In this document: piece by piece, positions 1-6,414 of the stretch
Numbering within the stretch: the stretch's first letter is position 1
Layout of the letters: each line of letters opens with the position of its first letter
Source: an uncultured Oscillospiraceae bacterium
Lineage (GTDB): Bacteria; Bacillota; Clostridia; Oscillospirales; Oscillospiraceae
Length of the DNA: 11,994 nucleotides
Direction of reading: 5' to 3'
Assembly (NCBI GenBank): GCA_944385595.1
Contig: CALWXY010000092.1
Span: 1-11,994 of the forward strand
The notes under the pieces: generated by a model
Databases searched by the model: none
What the model was told of the DNA's origin: nothing
What the model saw: only the letters and a program-made list of their open reading frames with translations
Made by a program: the position numbers and the translations under genes

Positions 1-872
1 CAGAGATTCACGCCGTGGCGGCGCAGCGAGGCCAGCGGCGGCAGGCCGTTGCCGAGCTTGAGGTTGCTGCCGGTGTTGACGGCCACGCTCACGCCCCTGT
101 AGCTCAGGATATTGATGTCGCTTATGCTGAGTCTGACGCAGTGCGCCGCGACGGTATTGGAGCGCAGCAGGCCGAAGCGGTCGAACAGCTCGACCGGCGA
201 GCAGCCGTGCTTTTCATAGCAGCCGCGCACCTCGCCGTCGGTCTCCGCGAGGTGGGTGTGTATGCCGAGGCCCAGCTCCCTGGCCTTGTCTGCAATCTCG
301 CGCAGGTAGCTCTCGCCGCAGGTGTAGACTGCGTGCGGCGCCAGCATAAAGCCTATGCGGGAGCTGGTATTTCTATATTTGCCTATCTCCGTCTCGGCCT
401 CGCGCAGGCGGCGCTTGCCGCCCTCGACGTCGTCCTCGCCGCCGGAGAGCCCTCGCGAGATGACGGCGCGCATTCCGCTGTCGAGCGCGGCCTGAACTGT
501 CACATCCGGGAACATGTGCATATCGAGGTAGCTGGTCGTGCCGGCGCGGATCATCTCCATTGCGGCGAGCATACAGCTCCAGTATGCGTCCTCGGGTTTG
601 ATGCGGTTTTCAAACGGCATGACGCGGCCAAAGAGCCAGTCGTCGAAGCCGAGATCGTCGGCGTAGCCGCGCATTATGGCCATATAGCCGTGCGTATGCG
701 CGTTGACGAAGCCGGGCGCGGCGAGGAGGCCGCCGCCGTCTATAACTCTGTCGGGCGTGAAGCCCTCCGGGCACTCGCCAGTTGAGGCGATGGTGTTGCC
801 GTCTATATATATGGAGCGGCGCTCCACGGCGCCCGGCAGTATGGCGAGAACATTTTTAATCTGAATCCTCAT
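1..872 (-). CDS. Amidohydrolase, MtaD/TrzA-AtzA-type deaminase (3' end outside window)
   Basis: This is the first 290 residues of a metal-dependent amidohydrolase, probably a cytosolic deaminase of the 5'-methylthioadenosine/S-adenosylhomocysteine deaminase (MtaD) or chlorohydrolase-like group. I translated it by hand from the ATG at 872, which has AAGGAG upstream, and found no stop before the window edge. Visible family marks are the metal-binding HxH at residues 59-61 within GFVNAHTHGYMAIMRGYADD, followed by the DDW of this family; GTTSYLDMH at 111-119; PH at 179-180; HTHLAE at 205-210, supplying a metal His and the catalytic Glu; AHC at 243-245; and SNLKLGNG at 269-276. The last metal-binding Asp would lie beyond the window. 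The segment before SN reads VNTG where relatives usually have HNPx, so the exact substrate is uncertain. Guanine or cytosine-type deaminases are alternatives. It lies alone behind the terminator of the preceding gene. Confidence 0.85.
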   Translation of the reverse strand, partial: MRIQIKNVLAILPGAVERRSIYIDGNTIASTGECPEGFTPDRVIDGGGLLAAPGFVNAHTHGYMAIMRGYADDLGFDDWLFGRVMPFENRIKPEDAYWSCMLAAMEMIRAGTTSYLDMHMFPDVTVQAALDSGMRAVISRGLSGGEDDVEGGKRRLREAETEIGKYRNTSSRIGFMLAPHAVYTCGESYLREIADKARELGLGIHTHLAETDGEVRGCYEKHGCSPVELFDRFGLLRSNTVAAHCVRLSISDINILSYRGVSVAVNTGSNLKLGNGLPPLASLRRHGVNL

Positions 873-917
873 CTGTCTGTTGCTCCTTTTTATGCATCCG
901 CTTGATCAAAATGCGTT

Positions 918-956
918 AACTTATATAAGTTTAACACTAACCTTGCATTATTACAA
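918..956 (-). promoter_or_regulatory. Putative sigma-A promoter and palindrome upstream of the amidohydrolase
   Basis: On the minus strand, TTGTAA (956-951) and TAAACT (933-928) are separated by 17 bp and lie about 55 bp before the amidohydrolase ATG. Each hexamer matches consensus at 4 of 6 positions. A perfect 14-bp palindrome, AACTTATATAAGTT (918-931), overlaps the -10 region and the expected start site, so it could be an operator. This is an AT-rich island in GC-rich DNA. The role is inferred from position only. Confidence 0.4.
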
Positions 957-970
957 CCAAAATCGACAAC

Positions 971-1022
971 AAAAACCCGCCGGCCGGGGATATAATGGGC
1001 ATCATACCCCAGCTCGGCGGGC
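971..1022 (-). terminator. Rho-independent terminator of the spoIIE-small protein unit
   Basis: On the minus strand, a GC-rich arm beginning CCCGCCGAGCTGGGG pairs with CCCCGGCCGGCGGG, with small bulges and an AT-rich apical loop, and is followed by five T residues (975-971). It begins 10 bp after the stop codon of the 91-residue protein and separates that gene from the downstream amidohydrolase. Confidence 0.75.
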
Positions 1023-1031
1023 GGCTTTTCC

Positions 1032-1307
1032 TCATATGCCGACCAGATACACGGCGAGCCAGGCTATGCCTGTCGCCGCCGCGCCGGCCGCTGCTATGAC
1101 CGGCGCAGGGAGCCGCGCCATCAGCGCCGATGGCCGCTCAAAATTCTTTCTCACATATTCATTCGCCGTCCGCTGAGCCTCTTTTATCACGTCGGGCGGG
1201 CTGCGCCTGCTGAAGACGTCCTCTCTGATGATGAATATCGCCTCCTCGAACATGGTCGGGTCGGGGCATTTCACCACTATCACTCGCTTTGAAAGTCCTT
1301 TTACCAT
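1032..1307 (-). CDS. Small conserved-type clostridial protein with a C-terminal membrane span
   Basis: This encodes a 91-residue protein of unknown function. The N-terminal part (MVKGLSKRVIVVKCPDPTMF, then EEAIFIIREDVF) resembles short clostridial proteins that, as I recall, are loosely annotated as translation initiation factor 2-like; I would not transfer that name. A charged middle segment (residues 32-60) is followed by an Ala/Gly-rich hydrophobic stretch at about 66-90, which looks like a single tail membrane anchor. I chose the ATG at 1307 because GGAGG sits 7 nt upstream. A longer in-frame start at 1427 would add 40 basic residues, and it also has an AGGAGA motif, which lies in the end of spoIIE. 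The gene follows spoIIE on the same strand and is probably co-transcribed with it, which suggests, but does not show, a sporulation-linked role. Confidence 0.75.
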   Translation of the reverse strand: MVKGLSKRVIVVKCPDPTMFEEAIFIIREDVFSRRSPPDVIKEAQRTANEYVRKNFERPSALMARLPAPVIAAAGAAATGIAWLAVYLVGI

Positions 1308-1431
1308 CTCTCTTCCTCCCTGCGGCTTGTCTCGCTCCAATTTTAACCGCCTTCGGGGGCCTTTATTCCGCGCAAACATGTATTTGAGCTGCCGCAGCGA
1401 TGAGCTTATAAGTCCGTCGCGCACCATGGGC

Positions 1432-3759
1432 TCATCTCCTCTCCTGGACGTACACCGCGAGCACCGTCATGTCGTCGGTGCTGCCGTGCCTGCCCGCCGC
1501 CGCTCTCAGCGCGTCGCGCGCGAGCACCCTCGCCTCCGGCAGCTTCTCGGAGCTGAGCATGTCGCGCAGCCAGCGGTCGTCGCCCTCGCCCACGACCCCG
1601 TCGGAGACTATGAGCGCCTTCGACCCGGCCTTGAGCTTCATGCGGACAACGTCCGGCCTGCCCTCCTCGCCCACGCCGAAGCCCGGCGCGAGGCTCTCGC
1701 CGCGCACGCGGCGCACTCCCCTGCCGCTCAGCACATACGACGGCGCCGCGCCGTATTTGTAAAAGCCCGTCTCGCCGGTGAAGAGGTCTATGCACATGAG
1801 ATCCACCGTCGCGTAGCCCCAGCCGTCGCCGCCGCGCAGCAGCAGCACGGAATTGAGCATCTTCATCGCCGTCTCCGGCGCGACGCCCGCCCGCAGAAAC
1901 AGCTCCAATATCTGCACGACGCCGAGGCTGTCCTTCGCCGCCGTCTCGCCGCTGCCCATGCCGTCGGAGAGGATGACGCACAGCACGCCCTCGTCGGTCT
2001 TGAAGTAGGTCCCCCGGTCGCCGCTCACGCTCTCGCCCTGCTTTTTCATCGAGGCTATGCCCACCGACACCGCCAGAGGCTCCGCCTCGGCCAGCATCAG
2101 TCTGCCGTCCAGCCCGGTCTGGTCTTTGGGGCAGCACAGCCGCGTGCCAACGACCTCCGACAGCTCCTCCAGCCACTCCGACCTCGCCGCCAGCGAGGCG
2201 CAGCGCGCGCTCTCGATGATCACTCTCAGCCGCCCTCGGCTGTCGCGGAACACGGAGACGCCCGCGTCGACGTCCACGCCGCTCAGATATCTCAGCAGCC
2301 GCCGCTCATGCGCCGGCTCGGCGGTGCAGTCGCAGTTCAAATCGGCGGAGGCGGATTCCAGTATCTGCGCGACGTCGAGGTACTGCGAATACGCGGCGCT
2401 GCGGTTCTCCGCCATGCGGCTGCGGAACTGGCGGCGGTACATCATGCCGCGCAGCTCGCTGTTCACGGCTCCCACCAGCGCGTCGGCCATCGGGCATTTC
2501 TCCAGAAAGCGCTCTGCCAGGTCGCCGCGCTCGAGCCGCCCGCGCGCCATCATCTTAGGGCTCGCGTCGTTTATCACGGTGAGCGTGTCGAGGTAGTCGC
2601 GGTGCCAGCAGTCGTCCTTGCGGCGGCAGTTTATGCAGACGGCGTCCGCCGCGCGGTCAAAGGCCGTGGAGATGTCGCCGTCGTTGGCGCTGCTCTCAAG
2701 ATTGCCGCGCACCGTGTCGAACAGCGCCCGAAACGCCGCGCCGAGGCGCGACATGCGCTCGGCCGTGTAGCGCCGCGCGCCGGTGTCGCCGCTGCCGAGC
2801 CTCGGCTGGCGCAGCAGCGAGCCCGCGTAGTCCAGCGTCTCGCCCGGCACGGCCATGAACAGCATCGACGCCGCGAAGCACTCGAACAGCGCGTCTATGC
2901 GGAACACCGTGCCCCAGTTCCACATGACCGCCGCGAGATTCGCGCACATGAAGCTCAGGACATAGGCAAATCGCCCGCTGCGTCCGAAGAGGCCGGAGAC
3001 CATGCCGGAAAATGCGTAGGCCATGGTGAAAAACGACCCGCCGGAGGCCGCGTCCATCGCAAAGCCCAGCGCAGCGCCCGCCGCGGCTCCGCAGACCGCA
3101 CCGCCTTTGCACGAGGCAGTCATCACCAGCAACACGGCTATCACCCTGCCGACGGACATTGCGTCCGCTATGACGAGGCGAGATAGTGCCATGAGCAAAG
3201 TGGCAGTCAGGAGAACGAAAGAGACCTCATAGCGCGTCTCCATCGCCTCGGAGGTGCGCTCGCGCTCCGAGAGCGCAGTCTCAAACGCCAGCGCAGAGCC
3301 TCCGGCCAGCAGCGCCTCCGCGACAAGACGCACATGCGCCGGCAAATCGCTCTGCTCGAACACGGCGAGCAGGCCCGTCACCGCCGTGACCGCCGTGGTT
3401 ATGAGCGGCATGAACCACCACGCCCCGGAGGCCGTTATGCCCTGGAAAACAAATGAGGCCGTGTATATCAGCACGGCCGCCGCCACATAGCGTATGCCCC
3501 AGTCGAAGCCGCCGGAGACTATGTAGCCCAGCGCCGCCCCGGCGAGGCACAGGGCCCCCGCCCCGCCTCCGCCGGAGCGCGCCACCATGCCCAGCCCGAA
3601 CGGCGCGCACACGCCGAACACCCGCGCAAACGGCATCGCAAAGCCGAGCAGGAAGTTCACCCCCAGCCCCGCCGCGCGGCGCATCCACAGCCGCGCCGAG
3701 CTCTCACCTCCCCCCAGCACATCGCGCCTCGCGCGCAGCAGCTGCTCCATGATTGACAA
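1432..3759 (-). CDS. spoIIE: Stage II sporulation protein E, membrane-bound PP2C-type phosphatase
   Basis: SpoIIE dephosphorylates the anti-anti-sigma factor SpoIIAA in the forespore, releasing sigma-F, and also takes part in polar septation. The 775-residue product (B. subtilis SpoIIE is about 827) has about ten hydrophobic spans in residues 30-310, a central cytoplasmic linker with a Cys cluster (CINCRRKDDCW, 375-385), and a C-terminal PP2C/SpoIIE phosphatase domain from about 560. Phosphatase marks are GDRG at 580-583, SDGMGSG at 598-604, YGAAPSY at 669-675, SDG at 719-721 and DDMTV at 762-766, which supply the metal-binding aspartates. The start is TTG at 3759: AAGGAGG lies 8 nt upstream of it, while the first ATG (3750) would be 17 nt away. 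It is divergent from recG and followed by the 91-residue membrane protein. Confidence 0.95.
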   Translation of the reverse strand: MSIMEQLLRARRDVLGGGESSARLWMRRAAGLGVNFLLGFAMPFARVFGVCAPFGLGMVARSGGGGAGALCLAGAALGYIVSGGFDWGIRYVAAAVLIYTASFVFQGITASGAWWFMPLITTAVTAVTGLLAVFEQSDLPAHVRLVAEALLAGGSALAFETALSERERTSEAMETRYEVSFVLLTATLLMALSRLVIADAMSVGRVIAVLLVMTASCKGGAVCGAAAGAALGFAMDAASGGSFFTMAYAFSGMVSGLFGRSGRFAYVLSFMCANLAAVMWNWGTVFRIDALFECFAASMLFMAVPGETLDYAGSLLRQPRLGSGDTGARRYTAERMSRLGAAFRALFDTVRGNLESSANDGDISTAFDRAADAVCINCRRKDDCWHRDYLDTLTVINDASPKMMARGRLERGDLAERFLEKCPMADALVGAVNSELRGMMYRRQFRSRMAENRSAAYSQYLDVAQILESASADLNCDCTAEPAHERRLLRYLSGVDVDAGVSVFRDSRGRLRVIIESARCASLAARSEWLEELSEVVGTRLCCPKDQTGLDGRLMLAEAEPLAVSVGIASMKKQGESVSGDRGTYFKTDEGVLCVILSDGMGSGETAAKDSLGVVQILELFLRAGVAPETAMKMLNSVLLLRGGDGWGYATVDLMCIDLFTGETGFYKYGAAPSYVLSGRGVRRVRGESLAPGFGVGEEGRPDVVRMKLKAGSKALIVSDGVVGEGDDRWLRDMLSSEKLPEARVLARDALRAAAGRHGSTDDMTVLAVYVQERR

Positions 3760-3767
3760 TGTGTTTC

Positions 3768-3774
3768 CCTCCTT
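3768..3774 (-). promoter_or_regulatory. Ribosome binding site that selects the TTG start of spoIIE
   Basis: AAGGAGG on the minus strand is 8 nt from the TTG codon at 3759-3757, but 17 nt from the next in-frame ATG. Spacing therefore favours the TTG. Confidence 0.75.
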
Positions 3775-3792
3775 GAAAGATAGTTTACATAA

Positions 3793-3826
3793 ATTATACT
3801 TATGTCAATCCAATAAAGCTGTCAAA
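3793..3826 (-). promoter_or_regulatory. spoIIE promoter with 21-bp spacer and Spo0A-box-like sites
   Basis: On the minus strand, TTGACA (3825-3820) and TATAAT (3798-3793) both match the sigma-A consensus perfectly but are 21 bp apart rather than 17. On the plus strand, TGTCAAA (3820-3826) fits the Spo0A box core TGTCRAA, and TGTCAAT (3803-3809) matches 6 of 7 positions. The first box covers the -35. Spo0A-activated promoters of B. subtilis such as spoIIE and spoIIG are known for this stretched sigma-A spacing with 0A boxes near the -35. The predicted start site is near 3786, leaving a leader of about 26 nt. Confidence 0.7.
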
Positions 3827-3923
3827 CCGCGCTGTTGACTTATGGTGTTTTGGGCGCATAAAAGGGAGGCGCGGCTGCGCGTTTTCCCAAGCGGCGGCTT
3901 TTCCCGGGAAACGGCGCCCGGTT

Positions 3924-3952
3924 TTGCATTTTCGGCGCGGCTGTGCTAAAAT
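3924..3952 (+). promoter_or_regulatory. Sigma-A promoter of recG
   Basis: TTGCAT (3924-3929) and TAAAAT (3947-3952) are 17 bp apart and 33 bp before the recG ATG. A weaker candidate lies upstream: TTGACT at 3835-3840, then 18 bp, then TAAAAG at 3859-3864. Confidence 0.65.
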
Positions 3953-3985
3953 ATTGCAAAATACGACGGGATTGGAGGCGATACA

Positions 3986-6037
3986 ATGGCGGATATGGAT
4001 AAAGACATACGCTTTCTCAAGGGCGTTGGCGAAAAGCGCGCCGCCATGCTGAGAAAGCTCGGCGTCTCCACGGTGCGTGATATCATCAGCTTCTTCCCCC
4101 GCCGCTACGAGGACCGCAGCCGCCTCACCCCCATTGCCGCCGCCGGGACAGAGCCCGTGCTCATAAAGGCCATGCTCGCCTCCGACGCGCGGCTCAGCCG
4201 CGTCCGCCGCGGCATGGAACTGCTCAAGGTCCGCGCCGTCGACGACAGCGGCTCGGTGAACATCACCTTTTTCAACCAGAGCTATCTGCGCGAACAGCTC
4301 ACCGCCGGGAGGGTCTTTCGATTCTGGGGCAGGCTCGAGGGCAGCGGCGCGCGCCGCAGCATGGTAAACCCCTCCCTCGAGCCGGACGAGTCCCCCTGCG
4401 CAGCGACGGGGCGCATAGTCCCCGTCTACCCGCTCACCGCCGGGCTGGCGCAGGGCTTCATGATGCGCACGGCGGCGCTGGCGCTCGAGGAGTGCGGCGA
4501 CGAGTTTCCGGACTATCTGCCCGCGAGCGTCGCCGAGCGTATGCAGCTCGCGCAGCCGCGCTTTGCCTACCACAACATCCACTTCCCCGAGAGCGCCGAG
4601 GCGCTCGACTGCGCGAGGCGGCGGCTCATTTTTGAGGAGCTGTTCGTATTCGCCTGCGCGCTCAAAAAGCTCGGCGCGATGAAGGGCCGTCTCCCCGGCC
4701 CCGTCATCGGCTGCGCCGGGGCGGACGAATTTTTCGCCGCGCTGGCGTTTTCGCCCACCGGCGCGCAGCGCCGCGCCGTCGCCGAGGCGCTCGCCGACAT
4801 GCGCTCCGGCAAGGCCATGAACCGGCTCATACAGGGCGACGTCGGCAGCGGCAAGACCCTCGCCGCCGCGGCCTGCCTCTGGGCGGTGTGCTCAAGCGGC
4901 TTCCAGTGCGCCATGATGGCGCCCACCGAGATTCTCGCCCAGCAGCATTTCGAGACGCTCTCGAAGCTGCTCGCGCCATTCGGCATCACCCCCGTCCTGC
5001 TCACCGGCTCCATGACGGCAAAGCAAAAGCGCGAGGCGCTCGCAAAGCTCGCGAGCGGCGAGGCATCCCTCGCCGTCGGCACCCACGCGCTGATTTCCGG
5101 GAATGTGGAGTTTAAAAACCTCGCCCTCGTCGTCACCGACGAGCAGCACCGCTTCGGCGTGCGGCAGAGGGCGGCTCTCTCCGAAAAGGGGCTCTCGCCC
5201 CATGTGCTGGTCATGTCGGCCACGCCCATACCACGCACGCTCGCGCTCATGCTATACGGCGACCTCGACGTCTCCGTCATCGACGAGCTGCCGCCCGGCA
5301 GGCAGAAGGTCGACACCTTCGCCGTCGGCAGCGAGTACCGCGAGCGGCTGAACCGCTTCATCGAAAAGCTGGTCGGCGAGGGGCGGCAGGTGTTCGTCGT
5401 CTGCCCGCGCATCGAGGAGGACGAGCTTGGCGACAGCAGCCTGCTCTCCGCCGAGGAGCACGCGAAATATCTCGCCGCCGCCCTTCCGGGTCTGCGAATA
5501 GCCTGCGTGCACGGCAAGATGAAGCCCAAGGACAAGGATGCCCTGATGGCAGCCTTCGTGCGCGGCGAGACGGATGTACTGGTCTCCACCACCGTCGTCG
5601 AGGTCGGCGTCGACGTGCCGAACGCGGCGCTGATGATAATTGAAACCGCCGAGCGCTTCGGGCTCAGCCAGCTGCACCAGCTGCGCGGGCGCGTCGGACG
5701 CGGGGCGCACAAGTCCTACTGCGTGCTCGTCTCGGACGCAAAAAACCCCGAGGCGAGAGCTCGCCTCGAGGCGCTCTGCCGCACGAACGACGGCTTCAAA
5801 CTTGCGGAGGAGGATTTGCGTATGCGCGGCCCCGGCGACTTCTTCGGCTCCCGGCAGCACGGCCTGCCGGAGATGCACATTGCCGACCTATGCACCGACG
5901 CCTCGGTGCTCAAAAGCGCACAGGAAGAGGCCGGGCTGGTGCTCGCGGACGACCCGAATCTCGCAAAGCCCGAAAACGCCGCCCTCGCCGCGCGGCTGGA
6001 GCAGCTCTTCGACATCAGCCGGTCGGCGATGAATTGA
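3986..6037 (+). CDS. recG: ATP-dependent DNA helicase RecG
   Basis: RecG is a double-strand DNA translocase that remodels stalled forks and branch-migrates Holliday junctions in the cytoplasm. The 683-residue length is normal for the family (B. subtilis about 682). Visible order: an N-terminal helical region with GVGEKRAAMLRKLG (13-26); the wedge/OB-fold domain at about 60-150; Walker A GDVGSGKT at 284-291; the DEQH box at 385-388 (DExH/Q type); SATPIPRT at 411-418; motif V-VI region QLHQLRGRVGRG at 562-573; and the C-terminal translocation (TRG) motif region GFKLAEEDLRMRGPGDFFGSR ending near residue 623. The ATG at 3986 has GGAGG 7 nt upstream. All catalytic motifs are intact. It is divergent from spoIIE and transcribed alone, ending directly in a terminator hairpin. 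Confidence 0.97.
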   Translation: MADMDKDIRFLKGVGEKRAAMLRKLGVSTVRDIISFFPRRYEDRSRLTPIAAAGTEPVLIKAMLASDARLSRVRRGMELLKVRAVDDSGSVNITFFNQSYLREQLTAGRVFRFWGRLEGSGARRSMVNPSLEPDESPCAATGRIVPVYPLTAGLAQGFMMRTAALALEECGDEFPDYLPASVAERMQLAQPRFAYHNIHFPESAEALDCARRRLIFEELFVFACALKKLGAMKGRLPGPVIGCAGADEFFAALAFSPTGAQRRAVAEALADMRSGKAMNRLIQGDVGSGKTLAAAACLWAVCSSGFQCAMMAPTEILAQQHFETLSKLLAPFGITPVLLTGSMTAKQKREALAKLASGEASLAVGTHALISGNVEFKNLALVVTDEQHRFGVRQRAALSEKGLSPHVLVMSATPIPRTLALMLYGDLDVSVIDELPPGRQKVDTFAVGSEYRERLNRFIEKLVGEGRQVFVVCPRIEEDELGDSSLLSAEEHAKYLAAALPGLRIACVHGKMKPKDKDALMAAFVRGETDVLVSTTVVEVGVDVPNAALMIIETAERFGLSQLHQLRGRVGRGAHKSYCVLVSDAKNPEARARLEALCRTNDGFKLAEEDLRMRGPGDFFGSRQHGLPEMHIADLCTDASVLKSAQEEAGLVLADDPNLAKPENAALAARLEQLFDISRSAMN

Positions 6038-6071
6038 AAAAATCGGAGGAACCGTGGTTCCTCCGATTTTT
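6037..6071. terminator. Bidirectional terminator between recG and the small membrane gene
   Basis: A perfect hairpin with arms AAAAATCGGAGGAAC and GTTCCTCCGATTTTT and a 4-nt loop has an A-run on its left and a T-run on its right, so it can end transcripts in both directions. It starts at the last base of the recG stop codon and lies 5 bp from the stop of the convergent minus-strand gene. Confidence 0.9.
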
Positions 6072-6076
6072 GCTGT

Positions 6077-6307
6077 TTAAATTTCCGCTTTTTCCCGGAA
6101 AAGTATCTCGAAAAATCTAAGCATGATTGGTATATAGCTCGCTATGAACACCAGCGCGGCGACAGCCGCCGCCGCTTTCTTCAGCTTCGAGGGCAGCGCC
6201 AGCCCTATGAGCACGCCCATGGAGATAAGGCAGAATTTCAGCACCGCCAGCACCTTCCAGTTGGACTCCATGCAGAAGACGTCCGCGGATTCAAACAGTT
6301 TTTTCAT
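6077..6307 (-). CDS. Small two-span membrane protein, clostridial type
   Basis: This encodes a 76-residue membrane protein of unknown function. Two hydrophobic segments lie at about residues 19-37 and 44-64, separated by a short basic loop (PSKLKK), and the C-terminus is charged. The sequence around MESNWKVLAVLKFCL resembles small clostridial proteins that I recall carrying the automatic name permease of phosphate ABC transporter; that name has no functional support here, and no Pst genes are nearby. The chosen start, ATG at 6307, has AAGGAGG 8 nt upstream; an ATG two codons earlier is only 2 nt from that site. An extended -10, TGATATACT, lies just upstream (6339-6331) with no clear -35. It converges on recG and is divergent from the flippase gene. 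Confidence 0.75.
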   Translation of the reverse strand: MKKLFESADVFCMESNWKVLAVLKFCLISMGVLIGLALPSKLKKAAAAVAALVFIASYIPIMLRFFEILFREKAEI

Positions 6308-6330
6308 GGCCATCGCCTCCTTCCGTCCCA

Positions 6331-6339
6331 GTATATCAC
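6331..6339 (-). promoter_or_regulatory. Extended -10 element for the 76-residue membrane protein
   Basis: On the minus strand the sequence TGATATACT fits the TGnTATAAT extended -10 pattern. It lies 24 bp before the ATG and 9 bp before the ribosome binding site. No good -35 hexamer is present at 16-18 bp. Confidence 0.45.
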
Positions 6340-6414
6340 ATTGCCCGCCGCCGCGCCATCCTAAATTCGGACGCCTGTTCATATATTTCTCTGTGCGAAC
6401 ACGGAGGTCTATCT

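Noticed and set aside
15..785. A 256-codon plus-strand open frame at the left end
   Set aside because: It is codon-aligned antisense of the amidohydrolase, which has family motifs and a proper ribosome binding site.
880..1176. A 98-codon plus-strand frame across the terminator region
   Set aside because: It runs through the terminator hairpin and over the 91-residue protein on the other strand, with no ribosome binding site.
1228..3186. A 652-codon open frame on the plus strand across spoIIE
   Set aside because: It is antisense to a clear spoIIE, has no ribosome binding site, and its Arg/Ala/His-rich product is the usual shadow of high-GC codon bias.
4567..5712. A 381-codon minus-strand open frame inside recG
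   Set aside because: It lies opposite a complete RecG with all helicase motifs; its Ser/Arg-rich translation shows no family features.
6308..6382. Longer start for the 76-residue membrane protein
   Set aside because: The added segment spans the extended -10 and the ribosome binding site, so it is upstream control sequence rather than coding.
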